From a bacterium (lineage in GTDB: Bacteria > Patescibacteriota > Saccharimonadia > Saccharimonadales > UBA4665), in the NCBI GenBank assembly GCA_021810025.1, contig JAJZJS010000002.1, positions 86,976 to 150,975 of the forward strand: 64,000 bases of DNA, given 5' to 3'. The notes beneath the pieces were generated by a model, which saw nothing but the letters and a program-made list of their open reading frames with translations, made no database searches and had not been told where the DNA came from. Positions 1-8,996 of this stretch are shown piece by piece (within the stretch, counting starts at the first letter, position 1; each line of letters begins with the position of its first letter). A program made the translations under genes and the position numbers.

Positions 1-1797
1 CCGATCTAGAGACCATTGAATTAAGCTTTGAGCTTTATCTGTCTGGTTGCTAGCTATGTAATATTGGGCTAACCATAACGAACTAACGATCCAGGGATTG
101 CCTAGATAATTTTGTTTTTTTAGAAAATAATTATCATGATTGTATCTTACAACACCGCCACTTGGTGATTGATTAAGGATTGTTGTCTCAATCTTTTCGG
201 CCGTAGCTTTAATCCGATAGTCTTCAATGTCTAGGCCGCTATACATAAAAATACCGTATAATGACGATATATCGACCGTATCATCAAACTCAAGCTGATT
301 AGTGTCCTTGTTTAACAAAAAACCTTTTACGAAATAGTTTTCTTTAGAGTAAAGTAAGTCTAGGCGATCACGAAATTGCGAGGCTTTCTTGGCATAAAGG
401 GCAGCATCATCAGGATACTCCAGGAGCTGTGCTAAATTAGATGCGGCATCTAGAGCTCCTATGACCGTACAGACGGTGTAAGTCGATGTTAAAAATTTTT
501 CTTCCCAAAGATCATAACTAGCATGGGGCAACTTTGTCTCTTCATCCTCAAAATTTAGCATAAAACTACAAGCGCTTTGAACGAAACTGTGATAAATATG
601 CTCCGTAAAAGTATAGTCCTTACTAAGCTTATAATATTCGCAAATCATATAGACAACACTAGCTGTTTCATCTTCTTGTATTGCAAGTTCTCTATTTCTT
701 CCATGAACTAAGGGGTGCCATGTACTTCCCACGGAACGATCTGGTTGGTATTTATGCATTAGATATCCGTCTTGATGCATAGTGTCACGGGCAAACTCAA
801 AAAATGCCTTAGCCTCGCCATAATGACCAAGTCGAATTAAGGGCCATAGCGCATAGGCCGCATCTCGAGGCCAGCAATAGGCATAATAATCTCGGCCATA
901 ATTAAAAATACTAGAATCACCACTAGCTAAAATTGCACCTCGATCATCAATATGGGCCTTGATAATAAGACTACTTTTAATAATATCTTTCTGATTTGCA
1001 CTTAAACTGATATTTCCTTCATGAATCCAGTTAGACCAATACTGTTTATTAAGAACTAACTTATCCTTAAAATTAGCAACCATAAATTTATCTTGAATAA
1101 CTTGATCATCCGACTGACTAGAAGATGCTATGATCCAATATTGAAGATTTACCTCGTCATTGGCGTCTATATTTCGTTGAAAGCGAATAACAGAATCAAC
1201 TCCACCGTGTTCAACGGAGTTCATCGATAATTCGCCATCTTCGGCATCCTTAAACGTTCCTTGTTTATTTTCAATTCCAAAATTACCAACAGCGTATTGA
1301 TCGAAACTCTGTCCATCCGCAAATTTGCCAGAAATAGCTAAGGAGTATCTGCCCTTATAGTCTAATATATAGTTTCCATCTGGAACAAATAGAGCTGTAT
1401 CAGCCCGACCGCCACGAGAAATTTGAAAAAGTTGATGCAAGAATAAGCGAATATCTCGAGTTTTAGGAGCTAAATTTTTTATCTTAAAATCTCGAATAAA
1501 ACTATTGCTATCTTGATCAACATAGTTTAAGGATTCAATCTCAATTGCTAACGACTCATTATGGTATTTTACGTCACCAATTTGAGTATCATCTTCATAG
1601 TCCATAGCAATGGACCACTTACCATCATCGACCCAACTAAAGAATCCGTCAACCCATACTCCGATCTTATGTTGACAAAATCGGGCATTAGTTAGATTCT
1701 CTTCTCCCACATACGGATAGTAAAAATCATGGACAAGCCCAAATTCATCAAGCCCCACAAATAACTGTCCGTTAGATAGTACTAATGGTCGCCCCAT
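1..1797 (-). CDS. GH15 glucoamylase-like glycoside hydrolase (partial, C-terminus off the window)
   Basis: Translating the minus strand from ATG at 1797 gives an open frame of 599 codons that runs off the left edge. It opens with the beta-sandwich N-terminus typical of bacterial and archaeal GH15 enzymes (GRPLVLSNG, then FGLVHDFYYPYVG). It then carries the (alpha/alpha)6-barrel signatures YCWPRDAAYALWP and QEDETASVVY; the Glu of the latter is the expected general acid. By family it should release glucose from alpha-1,4-glucans. The catalytic base and roughly the last 40 residues are probably outside the window. No signal peptide is seen, so a cytoplasmic role in storage-glucan turnover is inferred. 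The start codon directly abuts the TAA of the GH57 gene (1798-1800), so translation is probably coupled in a GT4-GH57-GH15 operon. Confidence 0.88.
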   Translation of the reverse strand, partial: MGRPLVLSNGQLFVGLDEFGLVHDFYYPYVGEENLTNARFCQHKIGVWVDGFFSWVDDGKWSIAMDYEDDTQIGDVKYHNESLAIEIESLNYVDQDSNSFIRDFKIKNLAPKTRDIRLFLHQLFQISRGGRADTALFVPDGNYILDYKGRYSLAISGKFADGQSFDQYAVGNFGIENKQGTFKDAEDGELSMNSVEHGGVDSVIRFQRNIDANDEVNLQYWIIASSSQSDDQVIQDKFMVANFKDKLVLNKQYWSNWIHEGNISLSANQKDIIKSSLIIKAHIDDRGAILASGDSSIFNYGRDYYAYCWPRDAAYALWPLIRLGHYGEAKAFFEFARDTMHQDGYLMHKYQPDRSVGSTWHPLVHGRNRELAIQEDETASVVYMICEYYKLSKDYTFTEHIYHSFVQSACSFMLNFEDEETKLPHASYDLWEEKFLTSTYTVCTVIGALDAASNLAQLLEYPDDAALYAKKASQFRDRLDLLYSKENYFVKGFLLNKDTNQLEFDDTVDISSLYGIFMYSGLDIEDYRIKATAEKIETTILNQSPSGGVVRYNHDNYFLKKQNYLGNPWIVSSLWLAQYYIASNQTDKAQSLIQWSLDR

Positions 1798-3030
1798 TTA
1801 AGACAACCTACTTTCCTGATTTAAGGCAATTCCATGGTCCATAATTCGACTTTTTAGATCATGTAAAACATTCATATAGTAAATATGGGCTTCATATGGA
1901 TTATCGTAAGGACTAAAGTATGAGTGAATATCGCCATCGTTAAAATATTTGGTGCTCATATAGTAAAAATGATCCGATGTTTGAAGTCTGCGCCAGTCTT
2001 CGATTAATTTCAGGTCATTTGTAGCTAGAATTTTATCCCTCAATGAATAGATTGCGTTTATAGCCGATATTTGCATCGTGTTCCCAGTCCAAGCACTAAG
2101 ATCTCTTTCAGTATCAGCCCAAGTAATAGTATTTGGAATGTCTATTTCGGAAACTGAATCGAAAGCGTCGATAGCTTCAGAAACTGTCATAAATTGATGA
2201 CCTGAAGTCTTTAGCCATTCTCCTGGAAAATGTTTGAGAAAATCAAATATTCCAGACTCCTGCCATTGATGTTCACCGAAAGTTTCATAATCCATAAAGA
2301 GGTTAACGTTTGTACCATTTGGATCATCACTAATCCAATGACAAAACTTATCGGCTGTTAATGGCCATTCCGACCAGTTTGAATCACCAAAACGAAAAGC
2401 AAGATCGTCGCTTAGATGATAATTTTTAAGCAATAATTTAATATTTTGAGTATAACTTGGACGGTAAACATAGTTAGGGCTCTTCCAACCTAAGATAGGA
2501 TCCCAACCTTCTGTAATAATACCTTTATAGCCGGCTTGATCAGCCCAATAAGCTAGGTCATTATTGTAAGTTAACTCGGTGTTTCGAAAAACAACAGGTT
2601 TAACACCAAAATAATGGTTGATGGAATCTTGATGCATCTTGACCTGAGCCTCAAACTCAGGTCTTGAATAGAAAAAAGCTAAGCTATGATGATACGTCTC
2701 AGCTAGTATCTCAACTTTTCCAGTCCCAATTAGTTCTTGAAAAGACTCTAAGACTTCAGGATAATATTGTTTCATTTGTTCCAGAACAACTCCAGTAATA
2801 GATATATTTAATTTAAATCCTGGATTCTGTTCAATTAATTCTTTTAAAAGCTTATTGGTCGGCAAATATGATTTTGCAGCGACTTTTTTAATAATTAATT
2901 CACTGCTGCTAGGTTGGTCAGAATTAGAGTCAAAATAATTAGAATTATTAGCAATATCAAAAACTGAATAAGGCCTTATTCGATAAGGTTGATGCACATG
3001 AAGATAAAGAACTATTGCCTTAGGATTCAT
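1798..3030 (-). CDS. GH57 family alpha-amylase-like glycoside hydrolase
   Basis: A 410-residue protein. It begins with the GH57 signature HVHQPYRIR (residues 11-19). It has FRNTELTYNN with the predicted nucleophile Glu152, and FMDYETFGEHQ with the predicted general acid Asp247. ETYHHSLAFF near residue 111 is another conserved GH57 block. GH57 enzymes hydrolyse or transfer alpha-1,4-glucan chains; the exact specificity (amylase, glucanotransferase or branching) cannot be read from the sequence. At about 410 residues it matches short intracellular GH57 amylases and lacks the C-terminal extension of branching enzymes. The start overlaps the GT4 stop by 4 bases (ATGA), and its stop abuts the GH15 start. 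No signal peptide is seen. Confidence 0.88.
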   Translation of the reverse strand: MNPKAIVLYLHVHQPYRIRPYSVFDIANNSNYFDSNSDQPSSSELIIKKVAAKSYLPTNKLLKELIEQNPGFKLNISITGVVLEQMKQYYPEVLESFQELIGTGKVEILAETYHHSLAFFYSRPEFEAQVKMHQDSINHYFGVKPVVFRNTELTYNNDLAYWADQAGYKGIITEGWDPILGWKSPNYVYRPSYTQNIKLLLKNYHLSDDLAFRFGDSNWSEWPLTADKFCHWISDDPNGTNVNLFMDYETFGEHQWQESGIFDFLKHFPGEWLKTSGHQFMTVSEAIDAFDSVSEIDIPNTITWADTERDLSAWTGNTMQISAINAIYSLRDKILATNDLKLIEDWRRLQTSDHFYYMSTKYFNDGDIHSYFSPYDNPYEAHIYYMNVLHDLKSRIMDHGIALNQESRLS

Positions 3031-4229
3031 GCCGTTACCCCTAGTTCTTGATGATAAACTTTAATAATTTTAGAAGCTGTTTCATTCCAAGACATAGCTC
3101 GGACTTCATTCTGAGCATTAAAAATCAAATTCTCTTTTAAGGCATCGTTTGAGACAACTCCAATTATTTGATTAACAAGTTTATCAATATCCCAATAGTC
3201 AAATTTTAAACAATTTGATAAAACTTCGCTAACGCCAGACTGTTTTGAGATAATAGCAGGAGTACCATAAGAAATCGCCTCCAATGGCGTCAGCCCAAAT
3301 GGTTCAGATATAGAAGGTAAAATGAAGACATCTCCAATTCCACAAGCGTCGCGCCAATTCTTTCCTCTGACAAAATCCGTAAACAAAACGTTTTGAGATA
3401 TGCCATAGTCCGCTGCCAATTGGATTAGATCTTGTTTTTGTTCTCCACTCCCAACAAGCAACAAAATAATATTAGGATAATAATTAACAACCTTACTAAA
3501 GGCCAGCAACAAATTTCCCAGCCCCTTTTGAAGAGTTAGGCGACCAATGTTAGTCACCACCTTAAAGCCATTATTTTTCAACTTGCTTAAATAGCGATAA
3601 ACATTAGTTTCGTCAAGTTCAATTAACTCTTCACTATTAATACTATTATGGATAACTTCGATGGCCTCAGAAGGTATACCATAATCTCGCATAATTGCCT
3701 CTTTAGTAAAGTTGCTTACTGCTATGATTCGGTCTGCTATATTAAAACTAGTCTCTTCTATCTCGTGAATTAAAGGATTCCCATATTTACCGCCCGCTCG
3801 ATCACTTTCAACGGAATGAACATGAAGGATGATCGGACATCCTCGAAGTTCCTTAATTCGAAGCGCTGCTCGAAAAGTTAGCCAATCATGAGCATGAACA
3901 ATGTCAAATTCTTTGTTCTGAACTAATTTAAGAACTGACGCTTCATACGCCCTTACTTGATCAAAAAAAGATAAGATCTCAGTTGAATTATCTTGATAAG
4001 TATACCGAAAAGTATCGTAAGCTATCCCAATCTTCTGCACGTCGATTACTCCGTTAGGGGTAGCTGGAGTAATTTTCATAAATTCTATTTTATGATCCGC
4101 CCTATAAGGCAAAATAAATTCGATATCGATCTTCTGAGAAGCTAAAGATTGACAAATTTGATAGCTAGCAACACCCAGTCCGCCACTGTTATGAGGAGGC
4201 AATTCCCACCCTAGCATTAAAATCCTCAT
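3027..4229 (-). CDS. Glycosyltransferase family 4 (GT-B fold), alpha-glucan synthase candidate
   Basis: A 400-residue GT-B protein. The N-terminal glycine-rich acceptor loop is at residues 15-24 (SGGLGVASYQ). HAHDWLTF and HVHSVESDR follow in the N-domain. The C-domain has GRLTLQKGLGNLLLAF and the nucleotide-sugar site SEPFGLTPLEA, the EX7E-type motif of GT4. It resembles glycogen synthase-like GT4 enzymes. Being first in an operon with GH57 and GH15 genes suggests it elongates an alpha-glucan, but it could be a general GT4 acting on envelope sugars. TATAAT-like sequence lies about 30 bases upstream on the minus strand in an AT-rich tract (4245-4265). Confidence 0.85.
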   Translation of the reverse strand: MRILMLGWELPPHNSGGLGVASYQICQSLASQKIDIEFILPYRADHKIEFMKITPATPNGVIDVQKIGIAYDTFRYTYQDNSTEILSFFDQVRAYEASVLKLVQNKEFDIVHAHDWLTFRAALRIKELRGCPIILHVHSVESDRAGGKYGNPLIHEIEETSFNIADRIIAVSNFTKEAIMRDYGIPSEAIEVIHNSINSEELIELDETNVYRYLSKLKNNGFKVVTNIGRLTLQKGLGNLLLAFSKVVNYYPNIILLLVGSGEQKQDLIQLAADYGISQNVLFTDFVRGKNWRDACGIGDVFILPSISEPFGLTPLEAISYGTPAIISKQSGVSEVLSNCLKFDYWDIDKLVNQIIGVVSNDALKENLIFNAQNEVRAMSWNETASKIIKVYHQELGVTA

Positions 4230-4343
4230 GTCTTTATTTTAATCCATTTTTATTATAATTATATATTGTTTTCATTTTAACAGTTTAGATCATTAAGCAC
4301 AAGCAATTTTTAATAAAAATCGCAAAATGTCATAAATTGTTTA

Positions 4344-4419
4344 TGGCAGGGGAGACAGGCCTCGAACCTGCGACCTCCGGTTTTGGAGACCGGCACTCTA
4401 CCAACTGAGCTACTCCCCT
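4344..4419 (-). tRNA. tRNA-Trp (CCA anticodon)
   Basis: The minus strand folds as a full cloverleaf. Acceptor AGGGGAG pairs with CTCCCCT, discriminator is G, and the 3' CCA is encoded at 4346-4344. The anticodon stem CCGGT/ACCGG encloses the loop CTCCAAA with anticodon CCA. The T-loop reads GTTCGAG. Decoding only UGG fits the use of TGA as a stop elsewhere in the window. Confidence 0.97.
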
Positions 4420-4470
4420 AAACAATCTAATATTAAACCATCTAGTAAAAATTGTATACCGTCTCATACT

Positions 4471-4498
4471 TTGTATTTTAAGTTTATTATGCTATAAC
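4471..4498 (+). promoter_or_regulatory. Promoter for the P-loop kinase gene (leaderless type)
   Basis: TTGTAT at 4471-4476, a 16-base spacer, then TATAAC at 4493-4498. The ATG at 4505 follows after 6 bases, so the expected transcription start is at or next to the initiation codon. Confidence 0.55.
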
Positions 4499-4504
4499 AA
4501 TAAT

Positions 4505-5164
4505 ATGCTAAAAATAATGCCTCAAAAAACATTTTTAATTGTTTTTTATGGCTACCCCGGATCAGGTCGAACTTATTTTGCTCGTCAGTTTGCGGATGAG
4601 TATGTTGTAGCACACTTACAATCAGACCGTATACGAGCTGAATTATTTGAAAAACCTCGTTATGATAAACAAGAAAACGCCATAACATCACAACTTATGA
4701 CTTATATGACAGAGGAATTTTTATCAGCTGGACTAAGCGTAATTTACGATACAGACATAGCTACCAATAAATCAAGAGCTGCGCTAAAAAATCTTGCCAA
4801 TAAAAATGGGGCTGAATTTATAACCATCTGGCTGCAAGTTGATGCAGAGACCTCTTTTGCCCGAAATGTGCGACGCGATGGACGTAAAATTGATGATAAG
4901 TATGCACCAAGGTGGGATCGAACTACTTTTGATAAGATTACTTCCCAAATGCAAAATCCATCTCCGTCTAAAGATTTAATAGTTATTAGTGGAAAGCATT
5001 CCTATATTACACAACGTAATGCTGTCGTAGCCGCACTGCAAAACAGAGCCATCATAAGTCCAATTGATCGTGTTAAAAACATTGCTAAGCCTGGATTAGT
5101 TAATCTAGTTCCAAAATCAAACGGACGAGTCGATTTAAGTCGACGCAATATTTTTATTAGATAA
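4505..5164 (+). CDS. Zeta-toxin/AAA_33-like P-loop kinase
   Basis: A 219-residue protein with a Walker A motif GYPGSGRT at residues 16-23. QSDRIRAELF follows as the probable substrate- or metal-binding region, and FARNVRRDGRKID is the lid-type arginine-rich segment of small P-loop kinases. The fold matches AAA_33/zeta-like phosphotransferases; the substrate is unknown. No antitoxin-like gene is next to it, so a toxin role is not supported. Its stop is directly followed by the ATG of the metalloprotease gene, giving a two-gene unit. The start ATG lies 6 bases after a -10 hexamer and there is no Shine-Dalgarno sequence. Confidence 0.7.
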   Translation: MLKIMPQKTFLIVFYGYPGSGRTYFARQFADEYVVAHLQSDRIRAELFEKPRYDKQENAITSQLMTYMTEEFLSAGLSVIYDTDIATNKSRAALKNLANKNGAEFITIWLQVDAETSFARNVRRDGRKIDDKYAPRWDRTTFDKITSQMQNPSPSKDLIVISGKHSYITQRNAVVAALQNRAIISPIDRVKNIAKPGLVNLVPKSNGRVDLSRRNIFIR

Positions 5165-5848
5165 ATGAGATCAAAACAATTTAAACTTGATTCAGATATT
5201 AATGTTAAAATTGTTAAAAATAGTAGAAGTCGACAAATCAAGCTGACAATCACAACAGATAATATAGCCCGAATTTCAATTCCCGGCTGGATGCCCTATA
5301 TGGCTGGGCTCCAATTTGCTAATACAAAAAAGGAATGGATACGAGACCACTTGCATCCAAACCAACTATATAAAGATGGCCAACTTATCGGTAAAAATCA
5401 TCGAATAGTTTTTAAAACTACCTCAAATAATTCTATATCATCAAAAATAACGCTTCTCGAAATTATTGTATACATCCCCGAAAATATTAATTATGCTTCT
5501 AGGGAAGTTCAATCCGAAATTTTAAATAGTTGTTACAAGGCGTTTAAGCAAGAGGCTCAAATACTATTAACTCAGAGAGTCGACCAACTTGCCTCTAAAT
5601 ACAACTTCCAATATCAAAGTCTTAAGTTTAGAAAACTTAAGTCACGTTGGGGAAGCTGTGATTCTCATCAGAATATTACATTGAGTCTTAAATTAATGGA
5701 ACTACCATGGAATTTAATTGATTATGTTATAGTACACGAGCTAATACATACTAAGATCATGAACCATCAAAATCAATTCTGGCATGAGTTTTCCAATATT
5801 GTCCCAAATCCCAAGAAGTTAAAAAATGAATTGAAACAATATCGATAA
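5165..5848 (+). CDS. YgjP-like (DUF45) zinc metallopeptidase
   Basis: A 227-residue protein with the gluzincin-type motif HELIHTKIMNHQNQFWHEF near residues 192-210. The HExxH histidines and the third ligand in the NH...FW segment match the YgjP/DUF45 family. RKLKSRWGSCDSHQNITLS before it is the other hallmark of that family. Natural substrates of the family are not established. There is no signal peptide, so it is probably cytoplasmic. It starts directly after the kinase stop (5162-5164), so the two are probably co-translated. Confidence 0.85.
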   Translation: MRSKQFKLDSDINVKIVKNSRSRQIKLTITTDNIARISIPGWMPYMAGLQFANTKKEWIRDHLHPNQLYKDGQLIGKNHRIVFKTTSNNSISSKITLLEIIVYIPENINYASREVQSEILNSCYKAFKQEAQILLTQRVDQLASKYNFQYQSLKFRKLKSRWGSCDSHQNITLSLKLMELPWNLIDYVIVHELIHTKIMNHQNQFWHEFSNIVPNPKKLKNELKQYR

Positions 5849-5885
5849 ATATTATGTTAAAATAAAGGCGATAATTAAGATAAAA

Positions 5886-6968
5886 ATGACACAAAAAGAT
5901 ACTTTAATTACCCAGGATCAAACCCTAATTTCTCTTATTAACAGCATGAACGACGGAGTTCTAGCACTTGATAGCAAGTATAGAATTAAAGTTTACAATG
6001 CTTCATCGTTAGGACTTCTAGACATTAATACAATTACAATTGGAAGTCCTATTTCTAAATTGTTTAGATTAATAGATAAGAATAATCAGAAAATAGATAT
6101 CATTGACTTAATTCAAAAAACGAACGTATCCCAGTCATATCGAGAATATAGATATAGCTACGAAGACGGAAGTGTAATTAATATTTCAATTAGTATATCT
6201 GAGGTTAAGTCTGGTTACGGCCAGAAAAGTGCCTTAGGATATGTTTTACTATTTAGAGATATTACAAAAGAGAAGTCGTTGGAGGAAGAACGAGACGAGT
6301 TTATTAGTGTCGTTAGCCATGAACTTCGCACTCCGATTGCAATTAGTGAAGGAAATATCAGTAACGCTCAATTTATAGTTGAGAAAGGGAACATACAAGC
6401 CATTAAAGATGCTCTTGAAGAAGCCCATAAACAAATTCTATTTTTAGCTGACATGATCAATGACCTAGCAACACTTTCGCGCGCAGAAAGAGGAGTTTTG
6501 GAAGTTAATATTGAAAACATCAATGTGGCAAATTTAGTTAAGGAGCTAGCTACAAGCTATCAAAAAGAAGCAGAACAAAAAGGCCTCATTATTAAAACTG
6601 TTATCGACCCTAATCTCTCGATTCTTAAATCTAGCCAACTTTATGTTAAAGAAATTCTTCAAAACTTTATTACGAATTCTCTTAAATACACCAACAACGG
6701 ACATATCCAAATTAAAGCCCAATCCATTGAAAAAGGAGTTAAGTTCGAGATAAGTGATACAGGAATTGGGATTAGCAAAACCGAACAAGCCAAAGTTTTT
6801 GATAAGTTTTTTAGATCAGAAGATTATCGCACTAGAGCTTCGAATGGCACTGGTCTAGGATTATACGTAACGATGAAACTTGCACGCTTAATTCATGCCG
6901 ATATAAGCCTAGAAAGTGAACTAAATAAAGGATCCAACTTTATGGTGAGTGTTCCTAATTTAGCTTAA
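5886..6968 (+). CDS. PAS-domain sensor histidine kinase
   Basis: A 360-residue protein without clear membrane helices. The N-terminal PAS domain covers about residues 8-130 (MNDGVLALDSKYRI, YVLLFRDITKEK). The HisKA box is VVSHELRTPIA, with the phospho-His near residue 145. HATPase motifs are NFITNSLKYT (N box), DTGIGIS (G1), FDKFFRS (F box) and GTGLGLYV (G2). It is probably a cytoplasmic sensor kinase. No response regulator gene is adjacent; the closest is at 40494, with its own kinase. The 3' end overlaps the stop region of the convergent GT2 gene by 4 bases. Confidence 0.88.
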   Translation: MTQKDTLITQDQTLISLINSMNDGVLALDSKYRIKVYNASSLGLLDINTITIGSPISKLFRLIDKNNQKIDIIDLIQKTNVSQSYREYRYSYEDGSVINISISISEVKSGYGQKSALGYVLLFRDITKEKSLEEERDEFISVVSHELRTPIAISEGNISNAQFIVEKGNIQAIKDALEEAHKQILFLADMINDLATLSRAERGVLEVNIENINVANLVKELATSYQKEAEQKGLIIKTVIDPNLSILKSSQLYVKEILQNFITNSLKYTNNGHIQIKAQSIEKGVKFEISDTGIGISKTEQAKVFDKFFRSEDYRTRASNGTGLGLYVTMKLARLIHADISLESELNKGSNFMVSVPNLA

Positions 6969-8443
6969 TCTAAACGCATTGTAGGTATACAAACATTCCT
7001 ATTTTTCCAAATAACTTCACTAAACTCATATTTAATCATTGAAATATTCCATAGAACAACGTCGACAAGCAAAAGAATACTTCCATAAATTAAAGCCGAA
7101 TAATAATATTTATTAAATAAAAACTTTAAGAGACTAAAATAAACTATATTTATAAGTCCAAAAATAACGATACTCCAAACCAATAAAATCCAGCTTGGCA
7201 CAAAGATAGCAGCCAACAAATCAAAAATAATTCCACCAAATAGCACAATTTCAATTATTGAGACCAGCATAACAAGTTCCAGGCGCTGTTTCAGACTTGG
7301 ATACTTCACCCGAATTGCAGTCTGATATTGAGCAAGAAAATCCTTGTAACTATTAATTCCAAAATATTGTCCGCTCTTCATAAAAACATAGCCATCTTTA
7401 ATTCGGCTAATTCGAGATGCTAGGGTCCGTTCAGGTATAATCTCGCGTCGTAGACCCTTAAATCCACCCTGATGAATCAAAAGCTGTCGATTAATCATCC
7501 AACAAGTTGATAAAACTGGAGGCTTATTGAATTGTCGTCGAGGAAGGCCAAGCTCCCAGAGATATCTTAAAGACTGTATTAAAACAACCCTTAATCTTGC
7601 TCGACTTGGCAAAATAGTATTAGGCAAAATACTAATCATATTTTTTTTGTTAATAAGGATAAATTCAACTATTTTGCGAATCGAATCAGACCGAAACCGA
7701 ACATCAACCCCTGCGTATAGAATAAATTGACCATTGGCCACCTCTAGTAACTCTTGGTAGGCAAAATTCTTAGCCAGATAATTAGATTTGGGAGCTTCAC
7801 CTTGAATAAAAGTTACTCCACTTTGAGCATATGATCGAATAATTTGAGAAGTACGTTTCGATTGAGAACAATCATCGAGAACCAAAATCTCTAATTTCGG
7901 ATAATCACTACTAATTAAACTATCTAAACAGATAATTAACTGTTCGTCTTCGTTTCGTGCAGGAATTGCGACCGTCACAGTTGGTAACTCCAGATCTGAT
8001 AGATGGATCTTGTTCTTAATCTTGGGATTTAATTTTAAGAAATTACGAATCAAGCTAAAATACAGTACTAAGAGTACGGTACTTTGAACGACAATTAAGG
8101 TAACGAAACTGATATAACCAGATAAGCTAATTAAAGTTGCTGCTCCGAAGGCAAAGACCTCAATAACAGCTATAATATACCAACTCCTAACAAATGTATT
8201 GATTAAATATTTATTAGGTTTTTCGGAAAAATTAAATTTATAAAGGTTAATCAGCTGATAAATAGTAGCTACAGCCAATAAAATAGTAAACAAATTTAAG
8301 CCATGCCACAACTCGACTACAGCTGTTAAGACTAAAAGAACGAAAACTGCCAGACTAACGATGATTCGATATAGCACTTTCTCAATAATTATTATGCTGT
8401 ACTCGATAGCAAGGGCAATTATTAATAGTCCGAAATAAGACAT
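6965..8443 (-). CDS. Membrane-embedded glycosyltransferase family 2
   Basis: A 492-residue protein with several N-terminal membrane helices (residues 1-55 and 85-135). A GT2 domain starts near residue 150 (TVTVAIPARNEDEQ, ILVLDDCSQ). Three or four more helices lie at the C-terminus (about 390-480). YAGVDVRF carries the metal-binding Asp, and RRQFNKPP precedes an acceptor region. It probably transfers a sugar to a lipid or envelope polymer. A TATGAT hexamer on the minus strand (8453-8458) lies 9 bases before the ATG, so it may be leaderless. Confidence 0.82.
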   Translation of the reverse strand: MSYFGLLIIALAIEYSIIIIEKVLYRIIVSLAVFVLLVLTAVVELWHGLNLFTILLAVATIYQLINLYKFNFSEKPNKYLINTFVRSWYIIAVIEVFAFGAATLISLSGYISFVTLIVVQSTVLLVLYFSLIRNFLKLNPKIKNKIHLSDLELPTVTVAIPARNEDEQLIICLDSLISSDYPKLEILVLDDCSQSKRTSQIIRSYAQSGVTFIQGEAPKSNYLAKNFAYQELLEVANGQFILYAGVDVRFRSDSIRKIVEFILINKKNMISILPNTILPSRARLRVVLIQSLRYLWELGLPRRQFNKPPVLSTCWMINRQLLIHQGGFKGLRREIIPERTLASRISRIKDGYVFMKSGQYFGINSYKDFLAQYQTAIRVKYPSLKQRLELVMLVSIIEIVLFGGIIFDLLAAIFVPSWILLVWSIVIFGLINIVYFSLLKFLFNKYYYSALIYGSILLLVDVVLWNISMIKYEFSEVIWKNRNVCIPTMRLD

Positions 8444-8483
8444 CTTGTTACTATCATAGCTTATGCTTCATAACTTTAATATC

Positions 8484-8541
8484 TTGACAATTTATTTCAA
8501 TCTGTTAATATTGACAATATAGACCTACATATAATGTAGGT
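8484..8541 (+). promoter_or_regulatory. secE-nusG-rpl promoter region with an 8-bp inverted repeat
   Basis: Two TTGACA hexamers lie at 8484-8489 and 8511-8516. A perfect inverted repeat ACCTACAT-ATA-ATGTAGGT covers 8523-8541 and contains a TATAAT (8530-8535). The second TTGACA sits only 13 bases from that TATAAT. The first TTGACA pairs better with TAATAT at 8506-8511 (16-base spacer). The repeat could be an operator or a hairpin at the start of the mRNA. Confidence 0.5.
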
Positions 8542-8571
8542 TTTATTATTTTAAGGAGACTTTAGGTCACA

Positions 8572-8982
8572 GTGGAGAAAACAACCAAGCCAACCAAACG
8601 AAGGATTAAAAACCCAGAGACTTTTCGTGAAAAGGCCCGAAAGGCTCAAAACGAAAAAGACCAACGGATTAAAAATTCAAATCATATCATCAAAAAAAGT
8701 CTTAGAGTCTTATTTAATCCGATCGTTAAATTAGTGTCGACTCTTTATAGAATAAAAGCCTTAAAGCCATTATTTTGGATAATTAAAATTATTGGATTGA
8801 TAATATACCCTCGTTACGTTCGAAATAGTTTTAAGGAGCTAAAAGATGTAACTTGGCCAAGCTTTAAAGAAAGCATGCGACTCACTTATGCGGTTGTTAT
8901 TTTTGCGATTATATTTGGCGTAGCTGTAGCCCTTGTCGACTACGGTTTTGGGAAAATATTTAAAATTATATTATTAAAATAA
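8572..8982 (+). CDS. secE: Preprotein translocase subunit SecE (GTG start)
   Basis: A 136-residue protein whose C-terminal 60 residues are classical SecE: the amphipathic helix with FKELKDVTWPSFKES, followed by one membrane helix (about residues 104-128). SecE bridges and stabilises the SecYEG channel. The first 70 residues are a long lysine-rich extension with a hydrophobic stretch near residues 62-75, longer than the usual single-helix SecE of about 60-70 residues. The start is GTG, with AAGGAG (8553-8558) 13 bases upstream. It heads the secE-nusG-rplK-rplA unit. Confidence 0.93.
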   Translation: MEKTTKPTKRRIKNPETFREKARKAQNEKDQRIKNSNHIIKKSLRVLFNPIVKLVSTLYRIKALKPLFWIIKIIGLIIYPRYVRNSFKELKDVTWPSFKESMRLTYAVVIFAIIFGVAVALVDYGFGKIFKIILLK

Positions 8983-8996
8983 GATGGAGAAAATAA

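Noticed and set aside
4505..5848. Zeta/epsilon-type toxin-antitoxin pair
   Set aside because: The P-loop kinase has a metalloprotease partner, not a small antitoxin. The pair looks like an ordinary two-gene unit.
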